DNA of 29,130 bases, taken from assembly GCA_003427395.1 (NCBI GenBank), contig BFEA01000007.1, positions 3,814,012-3,843,141 of the forward strand. The letters are read 5' to 3'. Positions 1 through 9,194 of the stretch are shown in pieces (within the stretch, counting starts at the first letter, position 1; each line of letters starts with the position of its first letter). Source of the DNA: Chara braunii. Its lineage: Eukaryota > Streptophyta > Charophyceae > Charales > Characeae. The position numbers and the translations under genes are program-made. The notes under the pieces were generated by a model, which ran no database searches, had not been told where the DNA came from, and worked only from the letters and a program-made list of their open reading frames with translations.

Positions 1-44
<44 letters not shown>

Positions 45-298
45 GCACACAATCTAGCTTGGATTGGGTGCTGTGTGACGAAGAATCATCCTGCACACAC
101 ACACACACACACACAGACAAACACACAAACACACACAAACAGGCACACAATCTAGCTTGGATTGGGTGCTGTGTGACGAAGAATCATCCTGCACACACAC
201 ACACACACACACAGACAAACACACAAACACACACAAACAGGCACACAATCTAGCTTGGATTGGGTGCTGTGTGACGAAGGATCATCCTGCACACACAC
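1..298. repeat. 98-bp minisatellite with embedded (CA)n
   Basis: A 98-bp unit starts at 39, 137 and 235; the third is partial and ends near 298. Each unit has a unique core of about 55 bp (ending in ATCATCCTGC) followed by a CA run with interspersed CAAA. The first two full units are almost identical and the third has one A-to-G change in the core. The window opens inside a CA run, so the array probably extends to the left. Reading frames here encode only His-Thr or Cys-Val runs and are not genes. Confidence 0.9.
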
Positions 299-636
299 GT
301 GAAGCTTTTTTATGTTTTTTTATTAATTTAATTTTTTAAAAAAATGAGCAAAATATCCCCCCAAAAAAGGGGAAGGTCCTTGAAAGGTTCCCCCCCCCCG
401 GTCTATAAGAAAAACACACACACCCCACCCAAGCAAAAAAAAAAAGAACACCTTTCCCGCAACCATTTCAGTCACGAACGGCCATTCACAATTCTGTGAA
501 CGTGTGACCGGGCCACATTCACAGACCCCCCCACTCATGAACGGGGTTACGACACTGCTCGGGAGGATGATAGCATGGGTGTGCAAAGTAGCCCCATGCA
601 GGCCGAGGGCAGGTCGGCCTGTGAGAGACAGGTGCA

Positions 637-640
<4 letters not shown>
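299..640. other. Non-coding, low-complexity sequence
   Basis: A/T- and C-homopolymer-rich sequence with short poly(C), poly(A) and CA runs. I see no gene. If NUP58 is correctly assembled, this lies in its second intron. Confidence 0.6.
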
Positions 641-714
<74 letters not shown>

Positions 715-790
715 GTGCCCCTTGGCAAGTGGCAAGCGCAGGTTCGGAAAGGAGGCAGGTCGCAGCAGCGCTCTCTCTCTCTCTCTCTCT
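641..790. repeat. (CT)n microsatellite, two blocks
   Basis: Uninterrupted CT from 641 to 709, about 34 units, then 61 bp of unique sequence, then CT again at 771-790. Both strands give long spurious frames (Ser-Leu or Arg-Glu repeats). Confidence 0.95.
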
Positions 791-1160
791 TGTATACAAC
801 AAACAACCGAACAAGAGAAACTGACACTAAGCACCACTTCCACAGAACGCATGTGAAAAATAGTCTGCGTGCATCAACAGGTTTTGGATACTGACGCTCG
901 CTTGGCTGTTAGACTTTTACATCCGCCGACGACCCAAAATGGACGTGCCCTGCTGGTCCGGATTGAGGCGTGATCTCCAATTCTCACGATTTGGCAACGA
1001 TTCCGGACTTCACATTACTTAAAAATCCCGGAAAATCCGGGCTATGGGCCTTGTAGGACCATGGGCGGCAAGGTTTCATATTTCTCTTATTGGCCAACTT
1101 TGTAGTTCCAGTGAAGAAGGAAAGTTTCCATCAAACCTTTTCAGACGCACACACACACAG

Positions 1161-1192
<32 letters not shown>

Positions 1193-1344
1193 AGAACTTT
1201 CCCAGAAGGGAAAGGAAGCAGCGAGGGCAACATTTCGGAAGGGCAAGGAAGAGAACCAGAGGTACAGAGCACTGATGAGTAATTGCCATGAGCGAAACAT
1301 AAACCAATGACTATTTAGTATTTACAAATCCACCAAATTCATAC
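791..1344. other. Presumed NUP58 intron 2, with a (CA)n run
   Basis: Starts (on the minus strand) with the donor GTATG at 1344, directly after exon 2. It contains a CA run at about 1147-1187 and otherwise unique sequence. I searched the minus strand for the next conserved NUP58 exon and did not find it, so that exon should lie left of the window. Confidence 0.5.
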
Positions 1345-1459
1345 CTGCCTTATGCCTGCAGCTTCGTCCTCGAATCCTCTCCGTAAAGCAGTTATATCAT
1401 GAAGTCGCTGGCACTGATCCAGCCGTCGACTTTCATCCCTATATTCCAAAATACGCTCT
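1345..1459 (-). CDS. NUP58: Nucleoporin NUP58/p45, exon 2 (partial gene)
   Basis: This 115-bp exon starts after a TGCAG acceptor (intron edge at 1460) and ends CAG before a GTATG donor at 1344. Joined in phase to exon 1 at 5907-6208, it continues the open frame through 38 codons. It contains ERILEYRDES, then RRLDQCQRL, then GFEDEAAGIRQ. From memory, plant NUP58 has the same run of residues directly after the HPDSQ..LLQIE motif, with Arg-Leu-Asp-Gln-Cys and a Gly-Phe-Glu/Asp segment in the same order. NUP58 is a channel nucleoporin that pairs with NUP54 and NUP62 in the central transport channel of the nuclear pore. This exon opens the structured part after the FG region. It is too short for a usual ORF search. 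The phase and motif agreement with exon 1, more than 4 kb away, is strong evidence that it is real. Confidence 0.85.
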
Positions 1460-1690
1460 CTGCAGGGGGGAAAAAACACATTAACAGATAGTTAACAATT
1501 GATGTGTTTTTTCAAGCACGTTTCTCAACTGAAAAAGCTGGTATGACCCACCCTCGTTTGCAAAAACGCACCAAGCTAAACATGTGTGGCGGCGGTCAAA
1601 ACAAAGAACAAGTCGTAGCCGCACAGAGAGAAAAGAAATCGACGAGATGTCCAGGGTCTACATAAGCACGCATATACAGATCTCATCGTC

Positions 1691-1694
<4 letters not shown>

Positions 1695-1775
<81 letters not shown>

Positions 1776-1925
1776 TCGACTACTATGTTCGTTCTCTTTG
1801 TTTCGCTCAGAGCAGCGAACGTTATCACAGCAGGCCCAAATGTCACAGCCATAGCAGAAAAGAGTTCCAGTACAGAGAACGGCGAAAGAAGAAATGCAAC
1901 CTCCTCCCGTCCTCACCTCCACCAA

Positions 1926-2004
<79 letters not shown>
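1695..2004. repeat. Two long (CT)n microsatellites
   Basis: CT tracts at 1695-1772 (about 39 units) and 1929-2004 (about 38 units), separated by 156 bp of unique sequence. Both lie in NUP58 intron 1, where the transcript would carry GA repeats. Confidence 0.95.
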
Positions 2005-2007
<3 letters not shown>

Positions 2008-2456
2008 CCCCCCAAACCAGGTTGAATCTCCTTCCTTTGAGATGCAAGGGCTGAATCTCTAGATGTCAGGCGCTGAGTCTTTTGTTCCGAAGGTTTCATT
2101 AAATGGATATCCCGTATTCTGTTAAAATGTGCAGCTCCCGGTGAAAATGACTCTCACTCCGGCTATTCGGGTTCCGTCTCAGTGAGAGCCACCCCTCTCC
2201 CTGCGCCGAATTGAGAGAGAGGGGAAGAAGAAAACACTGCTGGAGCTATATTTTGAGCGACGTCTTGAACGCTTGTTTCAAGGAAGATGATGAAGATTAA
2301 ACCACCAGTACTTGGGCCATATATCGGCGGCGGCCTTGCCCGAAAACGCGCCGCAGCTGTCGGGGGTCTGCGAAGTCCAACGCCCGGTACCTGCGAAAAC
2401 GGCGGGCATGTTCAACATTCCATGAAAAAGTAAAAAGGAAAACAAAGAACAGGAAA
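2005..2456. other. Intronic sequence without a supported gene
   Basis: Unique, moderately GC-rich sequence. At about 2290-2420 the minus strand is open in two frames for 30 to 45 codons, but the frames overlap and neither is recognisable, so I do not call a gene. Confidence 0.5.
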
Positions 2457-2555
2457 TAAAAAAGAACGAACGCGCGGAAAAACAGAAAACATTAAAAAAG
2501 AAAACGAACGCGCCGAAAAACAGAAAACATTATTAAAAAAAAACGAACGCGCCGA
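2457..2555. repeat. 38-39-bp tandem repeat, about 2.5 copies
   Basis: A unit containing CGAACGCG and CAGAAAACATT recurs with the CGAACGCG core at 2467, 2505 and 2544. A-rich linkers of variable length separate the cores. Confidence 0.8.
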
Positions 2556-2658
2556 GAGAGAGAGAGAGAGCTATAGAAATCTGCAAAATAAGAACGAATG
2601 TTCCCGCGTTGTCGCGGAGATTCATTCTCATTTGCACAGAACGAAAACGCCCGGGGAC

Positions 2659-2703
2659 GGGGAGAGAGAGAGAGAATTTGTTCTGTGCGGACTTTGGCGA
2701 CAA
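2659..2703 (+). repeat. 45-bp inverted repeat, left arm
   Basis: Exact reverse complement of 3547-3591. The arm consists of a GA run followed by a unique stretch (TTGTTCTGTGCGGAC). The two arms lie on either side of the 709-bp duplicated fragment and the linker at 3488-3523. Confidence 0.85.
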
Positions 2704-2718
2704 CGCGAGATTTATAAT

Positions 2719-2720
<2 letters not shown>

Positions 2721-2779
<59 letters not shown>
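2721..2779. repeat. (CT)n microsatellite ending at an N
   Basis: About 29 CT units, then a single N at 2780, then an abrupt change to the duplicated 709-bp fragment. The N looks like a contig join. Confidence 0.9.
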
Positions 2780-2780
2780 N

Positions 2781-3489
2781 CTATTAGCTGCCGATTCATT
2801 ATTGTGAGAGGCGGAAGGCCCGGACCACCCGTCATCTCTTTGATTGGAAATATATGCTGATTTCGATTTAAAAAACAAAAAAACAAAAAAAAACAACAAA
2901 AGAGACATGAAGGCTCAGGGCAAGTCATGTTGTTATGTCTGTTCCATTTTTCAGGAGGGGGTTGGTCTCCTCAGGGGCTCAGTCAGTCCCCGTAAGCAAA
3001 ATTGGGTAATGCTCCCAGCAAGTTCACTCCCAGGTAGACTACAAAGACCCCGGCCTCATCTGATTTCGGTGGGGAGAGGGAAAAAATACGCCCCCCCCCC
3101 CCCTAAAATTTGGCAGCAAATTTCAACAATACTCTGAGGCAAAAGATGTTTGTATTGCATTGTTCTTTGACTTTTTTTTTTTTTTTTGGATTTTTTTGAA
3201 CATTTTGAATATTTTTTTAGATTGTGAAAAATGTCTCAAAATCCAGCGGCCTAACTCAGTTGGTAAGGCTTGCAAGTGGCATTCAGGAGGTCGTGGGTTC
3301 AATCCCCATTGGCCTCATGTACCTTCCTGGGCATGCTTGGTGCCCACCACCTAGAGATAGACCACTGGATCCCCCTATTGGCATTTAGCAGAGTTTGATG
3401 ATGTTCATAGGGGAGGGGACTTGAGGGGAGGCACAGGGATTGGTCCTGTTGGCATGGTCCCGGATGCTACCGGCTGTCCCCTAGCCGGT
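2781..3489 (+). repeat. Near-exact copy of foldback-element interior and SINE head (copy 1)
   Basis: Colinear with 20705-21413 at a constant offset of 17924 with no indels seen, even through poly(T), poly(C) and poly(A) runs. The differences I find are four substitutions near 3448-3470. It starts just after an N and stops exactly at a mosaic-end linker, so neither edge is a natural element end. The SINE head (3241 onward) is present but its poly(A) end is missing. Homopolymer length identity argues for a recent or artificial copy. Confidence 0.9.
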
Positions 3490-3523
3490 CTCTTATACAC
3501 ATCTAGATGTGTATAAGAGACAG
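3488..3523. other. Paired Tn5 mosaic-end linker (sequencing artefact)
   Basis: The 19-bp Tn5 mosaic end AGATGTGTATAAGAGACAG is complete at 3505-3523, and its reverse complement, short of the first two bases, lies head to head at 3488-3504. This back-to-back pair is the circularisation linker of Nextera mate-pair libraries. It is not expected in a plant or algal genome. The flanks therefore come from two ends of one library fragment and are not truly adjacent. Confidence 0.95.
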
Positions 3524-3546
3524 CTCTCTCTCTCTCTCTCTCTCCT

Positions 3547-3591
3547 TTGTCGCCAAAGTCCGCACAGAACAAATTCTCTCTCTCTCTCCCC
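3547..3591 (-). repeat. 45-bp inverted repeat, right arm
   Basis: Exact reverse complement of 2659-2703. Beyond the arms the flanking sequences differ. This suggests two members of a dispersed family in opposite orientation, or a chimeric join. Confidence 0.85.
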
Positions 3592-3621
3592 GGCATGTTC
3601 GCTGCGCAGTGGCGCAGCAAA

Positions 3622-3623
<2 letters not shown>

Positions 3624-3682
<59 letters not shown>

Positions 3683-3692
3683 CCCCCCCCCC
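3624..3692. repeat. (CT)n microsatellite ending in poly(C)
   Basis: About 28 CT units from 3624, then about 13 C at 3680-3692. A shorter CT tract also occupies 3524-3544, directly after the linker. Confidence 0.9.
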
Positions 3693-4120
3693 GCGCATTA
3701 TAAAGGAGAACGGACTTCGGCGTGTTTTTTCTTAACAACTAATTCAACTGTTTCTTTGTTTCTCCTTTTTCTTTTTTCTTTTGAGTTGAATCTCGTTCGT
3801 TTTTTTCCTTTTTTCTCAATTTTGTTTTTCGTAATTATAAGAAAAAGAAGCTTGTGGTGCTACCGGTAGCTCCAGCCTCGGCAAGGGTCCGCCTACCGGT
3901 AGGCACAGGCTCGGAATCGATAATGAGCTAAGTACTGGAGGTTTAAAAAAGGCTGACAAGGCTGATAAGGTGTGTAGCATGCCGATGGTTAAACTCGTTT
4001 CATTTTTTTTTATTTTTTATTTTTTAACTCATTTCATATTCGATTGTGGCGGCCAGTACGAAGAAACAGAAGCGGGAAAAAAAAAAACCGACGAAACCGA
4101 TCAATCCATTCACCATCCTG
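3693..4120. other. AT- and pyrimidine-rich sequence, no gene seen
   Basis: Poly(T)-interrupted sequence. Two short CTACCGGTAG palindromes lie within 40 bp of each other near 3860-3900. No coding signal was supported. Confidence 0.5.
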
Positions 4121-4498
4121 ATGAGAGGAAAGAGGGCTCGAATAAGAGGAGGATTGGTTGAGGAATGTTTTTCTCAAAGACCTAAGCTTGCATTATTAAC
4201 CAACATCATCACTAGATTAAAACATCATTCGGATGAGGTCATCAAATTCCGCAATTCATTTCGAGGCAGAGCTGATGAGCATTTGCTGTTGACGTACGCA
4301 CAAAATATTAAAGAAGAGATATGCAACCGGCCCCGCAACATCCCCACCAGTCGAATGGAGACAAATATTAAAAACGATAACAATCAAAAACAATACAAAA
4401 CAGGACTTAAGACTGCAGGCGTGAAGAGACGACAGCATAGCCAAACAACGCAAAAAACAAAAAGAGTAAACGATGGGGAAGCAGCGCCCCAAGGATGA
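4121..4498 (+). CDS. Unrecognised basic ORF, 125 codons
   Basis: ATG at 4121 gives a 125-residue Lys/Arg-rich protein; the frame is open back to 4046 without another ATG. The middle (about residues 20-70) looks alpha-helical and contains RGRADEHLLLTYAQ. The C-terminal third is rich in Asn, Gln and Lys and looks disordered. I do not recognise a family. It sits antisense inside NUP58 intron 1, so it would be a transposon remnant, a nested gene or a chance ORF. A run this long by chance is plausible in 29 kb, so confidence is low. Confidence 0.25.
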   Translation: MRGKRARIRGGLVEECFSQRPKLALLTNIITRLKHHSDEVIKFRNSFRGRADEHLLLTYAQNIKEEICNRPRNIPTSRMETNIKNDNNQKQYKTGLKTAGVKRRQHSQTTQKTKRVNDGEAAPQG

Positions 4499-4553
4499 AG
4501 TGATATATCACACAATCAATACTTATGAAGTGATATCACACAATCAATACTTC
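4496..4553. repeat. Short tandem duplication, 2 copies
   Basis: Two copies of a roughly 27-30-bp unit beginning GAAGTGATATCACACAATC and ending CAATACTT. The first copy has two extra bases (TATATC against TATC). Confidence 0.85.
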
Positions 4554-5906
4554 GTGACCATCGTTTTAGGAATGATCTAGGGCGAGACACGGGCATGCCT
4601 TCATGACGAGAATATAGTGGCCCGAAAGAGTACTATCCCACTGGCATCTATCTTGCCCTGTCCCTCTCACTATCTCTTCCTCCCTCACTCTTCCCGTCCT
4701 CTTGCTATTCTCCACTCTCTCCGTCCCTCTCTGCGTGTGGTCATTAACGACAGTCAACCATCCGTCAGAATGGATGGTTGCTATCCCACCTGCATATCCA
4801 CACTCTCTCCACTCTCTCCGTCTCTCTCGATCACCTGCATATCCACATCTACCCTTATACCTCACATGAGCCAGGCCCTTCGTCATTTTCCTGCTCTCTC
4901 CTTTCCTTACCTGTTCCCCTCCCTCCACGATGAGGCCCTCTTCCTGCCTTGCAATCTCTTCTTCCCGACCTTGACACGACCCGCGTTCCTTAACCTGTTG
5001 CCTCGGCGTTCTTTCCCCTGGCACTTCATCGGTTCATACATCCTCTACTGTGATTGCCTGACATTGCGACCTTCTCCCCCACGCAATCACACGATCCTGA
5101 TCGGCCTCCTCCCAATCCGCGCTGCCCATCCCCTTCTTCACAAATTGGGTCTCCGACTCACATCCTCCTCCCGTCTACTTACAGACCCTCCTCGACGATT
5201 CTCCCCTCCACAACCTCCTCAACGTCGGCAAACTGACCTTGCATACTTCACCCTATCCCGGTGACTCTCCCGCCGCTTCCTCCATCGCCGCATCCCCATT
5301 CTGACCGACCAAATCCCGGCCGTCTCATCCTCCTGATCCCGCATCGACACCCTTCCCCTCCGTCCTTCTCCTGCTACCCCAGCCCCTCAAGATTTCGATG
5401 GCGAAATTCTCCTCCCTGCATGACCATGCACCTGACCCCCCCTAGTATTCCTTCTCCCCCTGCCTCTCCGCATTCAAGGCATGACCACCACCTACGCCTT
5501 CCGATGGCGGCCGAGCACAAATCCCGTCCCGCTCGCAACGTAGCCGCCCTAAGCGGATGGATAGATGGATTGGGGAAAGGACAGTCGTAGGGGGGGAGAG
5601 AGAGAGAGAGCACTTCACCACACCGGGCGATCCACCTATTTCGTTTTTGGTCCAAGTGTGGACGGAACTCTCCATCTCTTCACGCACAACACCGCTGAAA
5701 GAGAGAGGGAGGGAGAGAGAGAGAGGGCCGGATGGAGGGAAGGAGAACGAGGGAAAGACAGAGGGCTGGAGAGAGAGAAGGTGCACGAAAGGGGCAGTGA
5801 CTGAGAGCGTGAGAGAAAGAAACAACAACAGGATAAGGAGGGCGAGAGTGAGGTGGCAGGGAAGAACATAGGAAGGGACGAGGTTGGATGATGATGACTA
5901 CTTTAC
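4554..5906. other. Pyrimidine-skewed intronic region, no gene supported
   Basis: From about 4650 to 5500 the plus strand is strongly C/T-rich, then GA-rich from 5590 to 5870. Long frames here are low-complexity Pro/Ser/Leu or Arg/Glu and are not credible genes. At the right edge lies the NUP58 intron 1 donor, GTAAAG, read on the minus strand from 5906. Confidence 0.55.
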
Positions 5907-6208
5907 TCGATCTGCAGCAAAAGGCGTTGGCTATCCGGGTGAATGTCCTCCCATTTACTGGAGAAGGAAACAGGTTGTCCTCTCTGGTGGTCTGTATCTT
6001 TCGCCAGGAGATGGATTTGATGAGTTCCCCCCGCAGCCGCAGCCGCAGCCGCCGCCTGTTGCTGCTGTAACAGCTGCAGCTGCTGCTGCTGCTGCTGCTG
6101 CTGAAAATTCAAACCTCCAACTTGCCCGCCAATCGCGAAAGGCATCTGACCGGTCGTCCCGGTCCCAGTCTGGGACCGCCCGAACAATGATGAAGACAAC
6201 CCGAACAT
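5907..6208 (-). CDS. NUP58: Nucleoporin NUP58/p45, exon 1 with start codon
   Basis: The ATG at 6208-6206 has a good context (GGAACCATG). The exon encodes about 100 residues. It begins MFGLSSSLFGRSQ with two FG motifs, then a Gly/Thr segment, a Gln-rich stretch (about residues 36-53) and an Ala run. It ends with SSKWEDIHPDSQRLLLQI and a split Glu codon at a GTAAAG donor. The W-x-D/E-hydrophobic-HPDSQ-LLLQIE block is the signature I remember from plant NUP58, just after its FG/Gln-rich N-terminus. The start is the first Met of an FG motif; an upstream in-frame TTG is not needed. The product acts in the central channel of the nuclear pore with NUP54 and NUP62. The next exon is at 1345-1459, in matching phase; later exons are outside the window. 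The intron holds a linker artefact, so its true length is unknown. Confidence 0.88.
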
Positions 6209-6429
6209 GGTTCCACCCTTGTCTCGTTCTCCCCTCTGCAAGCCCGCCCGATTCGTACGAACCGATCCTGAGCCGCTGTATCAACCCAGTCTCTTCGCTG
6301 ACCGCACTCTATCCCTCCCCAACAAAGGTAGGTACACCACATGTATGCGGAGAACGACTAACGAGGCGGCGATGCGATCACCACCAGAACACACACCGGC
6401 TCAGCAAGCAGATACGCAAGAACCAACTC

Positions 6430-6800
6430 CCTGCATCCCTCTTCTGGATCTTCTGTTGCATGTGAACTTTCCCGCCCAGAAACGCTCGTTATCGGTCGCG
6501 CCCAGCCGGCCCACCCACCAGGTACCCTCCTCCGTCTTCGACAGCACTTGCCGCATTCTTACACTTCGAATTTCCTCATGAATCCGATATCAGATTCGGT
6601 GGGGTCCTGAGAAGCCAACCCACTGCACCCGTCCGCTGGATCTCCTGTTGCAGCTGTAGTGCCCCTTTCCCGCCCATAATCACTCGTTATTGAGCCCCGC
6701 GGCCCCACCCACTATATACCCTCCTCCGTCTTCGAGAGCACCTGCCGCATTCTTAAACTTCGAATTTCCTTCATGAATCCGATATGAATCTCCCCCAGAT
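6430..6800. repeat. Diverged direct duplication upstream of NUP58
   Basis: About 165 bp at 6430-6600 recurs at about 6625-6800, offset about 194-197 bp. Shared blocks include CCCTCCTCCGTCTTCGA, GCCGCATTCTTA and ACTTCGAATTTCCT, ending in ATGAATCCGATAT. It lies 0.2-0.6 kb upstream of the NUP58 start, in possible promoter territory. The second copy has TATATA at 6713-6718, but nothing shows that it is a TATA box. Confidence 0.75.
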
Positions 6801-8069
6801 TCGTTCACAAACAGGGGTCCTCTTTTCTCACTCCTCTTCCAGCCCTAACCGATCACCCTAAGAGCGTCAAGTAATTGTTTACAATCGCAGGCAGGCCGCT
6901 GGCCTCAACCCCCCTGCTCCCCTTTTTCCCGCCGCTCATCATTCCAACTCCGCTCAACCTGTTCCCGCGTCTCGTTGCATCAAAGCACGACGCGCTTCAT
7001 TCCCCCGTTGATTTGGTCAGTGGCTTTCTCAAGAAAACAGCGTCATCACCCAATAATGCCGCAATACAATTCGAACGCAACTTCGGACATGTCGCCATCT
7101 CAATGACACTTACACCGCCTCCTTTCACGCAAATGGAGCTCTGAGTTGCGATCGGCACGCCGCAACTTCTAATCATCCACCGCCCCAAGCAGAGCTCCCG
7201 AAACTTGATGGGTATCCACCAGCTTCAGTCTTCTTGTGAAATCTGACAATTCTTAAGAGGAGCATCGCCGGCCATGAAGAGCGGGGGGGGAGGGAAATAA
7301 CGAGTCAATATTCGAAGTGCTACACGAGACTGACTGATTGGTGAGGGCATTCGGTAAGTTCAGCAACAGGTGGCCACGTAACTCTGACAGAATGACTCTG
7401 AAAGCAAGCAATTTAGAAAATTAGAACCGCCGCCGGTGACATACATAAATAAAATGACCAGTCCAAGAGTTGATAAAATGACCGAAGCACAACCACTTTA
7501 GCTCTCATCGGAATACTACCTTCCGGGCGATCAAGAGGGAGGACGGGGGGGGTCTAATGCCCATTCCGCGGCTTCTCATCCTTGTGCTCCTCTTTCCTGT
7601 TCGCCGTCTCCCACCACTATCTCTTCCTCTTTATCTTGGCCATCCCAATCCAGGATCGCACGGGCGTTACGACTGCAAGTGACTGAGACGTCGTTCGCAA
7701 TACAACAATCAATCATCACGTTGCATTCTACTTCACGGCAAACAGCAAGCACTCGACCACCTCGAATACCGCTCCATTCCTCCGCCACTCTGTCGATTTT
7801 TCGCGCGAAAATTTAATGTCATATTCTGCATTCCAGAGACACACAGAGATAGGCGGCAATGCCGACGTCGGAATAGAGTCGGCGGGGAAGATCTGGTCCG
7901 TGCCGAAGGCGAGGCGAGAGCAAACCAGCGAGAGGAGGGGTGTACTAAGGAAAAGCAGACTAAGAACAGAGACGAGAAGAATAGAAGGAAGACGAGGCGG
8001 CGTAGAGAAGCGTACAGCGCAGAGGATATGACAGGAAGGGCTACGGACGCGGCGGAGAGAGAGAGAGAG
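6801..8069. other. No supported gene; upstream of NUP58
   Basis: Unique sequence with short frames of 60-120 codons on both strands, none with recognisable motifs. It ends in a GA run that meets the second linker at 8070. Confidence 0.5.
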
Positions 8070-8105
8070 GTCTCTTATACACATCTAGATGTGTATAAGA
8101 GACAG
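8070..8105. other. Second paired Tn5 mosaic-end linker (artefact)
   Basis: Identical in layout to 3488-3523: reverse-complement mosaic end at 8070-8086 and complete mosaic end at 8087-8105. It cuts a retrotransposon gag reading frame on its right and joins it to unrelated GA-rich sequence on its left. The segment 3524-8069 is thus bounded by linkers on both sides. Confidence 0.95.
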
Positions 8106-9194
8106 GAGTAAACTAACATGCTGCTGCAGACTATGCATGGTGTCTATCCACTTGTTGTGCTTGAGTTTGTCAAGCTTAAGTCTAGCTTTGGTTGCAGCTT
8201 GCGGATCAGCATATTGTTTGATCAAGAGTTCCTCGAGTGTGGCTATTGGCGTAGCCTTCAGCCATTTGTTCAGGTCTATTCTTTTATAGCCTGACTGTAC
8301 AGCTTGGACTTCTAAGAAGCCCCTTACGATGGGTTCCACATTGGTCCCTAGGATCGACGACTGAGTACCCGAGGGTGCCCCTAGCACATCAAAGTAGGAT
8401 CGCATAGAGCTAATCCAAATTCAATATCATTTTTTCCGTCATACTTAGACGGAATCTGTGCCACCTTCTTGTCCACGTCGGGAAAGCTGCAGCTAGGACC
8501 GGCGATTGTTGGGTCCGAATTCGGAGCTGCAACAATTCCAGAATGCCCTGCACGACCACTTGTCGCTGCTGCAGCTGCAGCAGCAGCAGCAACGGGGTCC
8601 GGACCTGCTGCAGATCCGAATAGGTTGTTGGCCACACTCAAAGAAGAAAAAGAAGAAGAAGAAGATACGGTTGGAGGGGCAAGAACGGACTGACACGCAG
8701 TACTAGAAGCAGGGTAAGCAGACGGAAGAACACTTTCGGTCGGCTGCAAGCTAGCAAACTGTTGCAGATGGTCACGGTGCTGCTGCGCCATCAAGGTCAT
8801 ATCCTCGCGCAACTTCTTGAGTTCATCAAACACCTTGGCGAGTTGACCTGTATGGTCTTCAACAGTCCGCACCTTTACTAAAACCCTGAGGAGTGGGACA
8901 GACTTCTCTTCCACCTAATCATCAGTTAAGGCGGACACAGTACTGAAGACGGCTTTCTGAGCCTTTACTTTGTCACCCCTCTCCTTCTCCTTTCTCCTTC
9001 TCTTCCTCTTCCCTCTTCAATGCTTTTTCATAAAAGAATCGATACTGCGTTTTTTCTGCCTCAAGGGCAGCATCCATTTGCAGCTTCCATTCTGCTTCAG
9101 ATGCCATGATGGAGGACGAGGGTGTCAATAAGTCTCTCAAGAGAGGTCCGTACTTCCTCACACTTCTCGTTTGCGATCGTGTAGACGCAGGCAT
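8106..9194 (-). pseudogene. LTR-retrotransposon gag, broken and truncated
   Basis: ATG at 9194-9192 (MPASTRSQTRS). Recognisable blocks in order: a charged coiled-coil N-terminus (KREEEEKEK); a second helical block (TGQLAKVFDELKKLRE); a Ser/Ala-rich linker with an Ala run; the motif PSKYDGKNDIE; then RSYFDVLGAP and a long helical capsid-like region to the linker. The KYDG-then-YFDVL arrangement is typical of plant Ty3-type gag. Three lesions are visible. There is a frameshift in a purine run near 8973-9010. An in-frame TAG at 8917-8915 lies where CAG is likely ancestral. A second frameshift is near 8395-8420. The 3' end, and any protease or reverse transcriptase, is lost at the linker. The primer-binding site at 10662-10673 has the matching orientation. 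Confidence 0.7.

Noticed and set aside
504-856. Ser-Leu or Arg-Glu repeat proteins across (CT)n tracts, here and at 1584-2099, 2492-2928, 3405-3869 and 11844-12282
   Set aside because: These frames exist only because dinucleotide repeats have no stops. Their flanks show no coding signal.
1-1344. NUP58 exon 3
   Set aside because: I translated the minus strand looking for the conserved segment that should follow exon 2 and found only simple repeats and unrelated sequence.
2290-2420. Short GC-rich minus-strand coding segment
   Set aside because: Two overlapping frames are both open for 30-45 codons; no motif and no splice partner.
2844-3354. Two short plus-strand ORFs repeated at 20768-21278
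   Set aside because: They lie in the foldback interior and SINE head, span homopolymers, and owe their conservation to the near-identical copy.
3488-8105. Natural Tn5 or IS50 insertion between mosaic ends
   Set aside because: The ends are back to back in pairs at each site, with no transposase or resistance gene between. That is the library linker layout.
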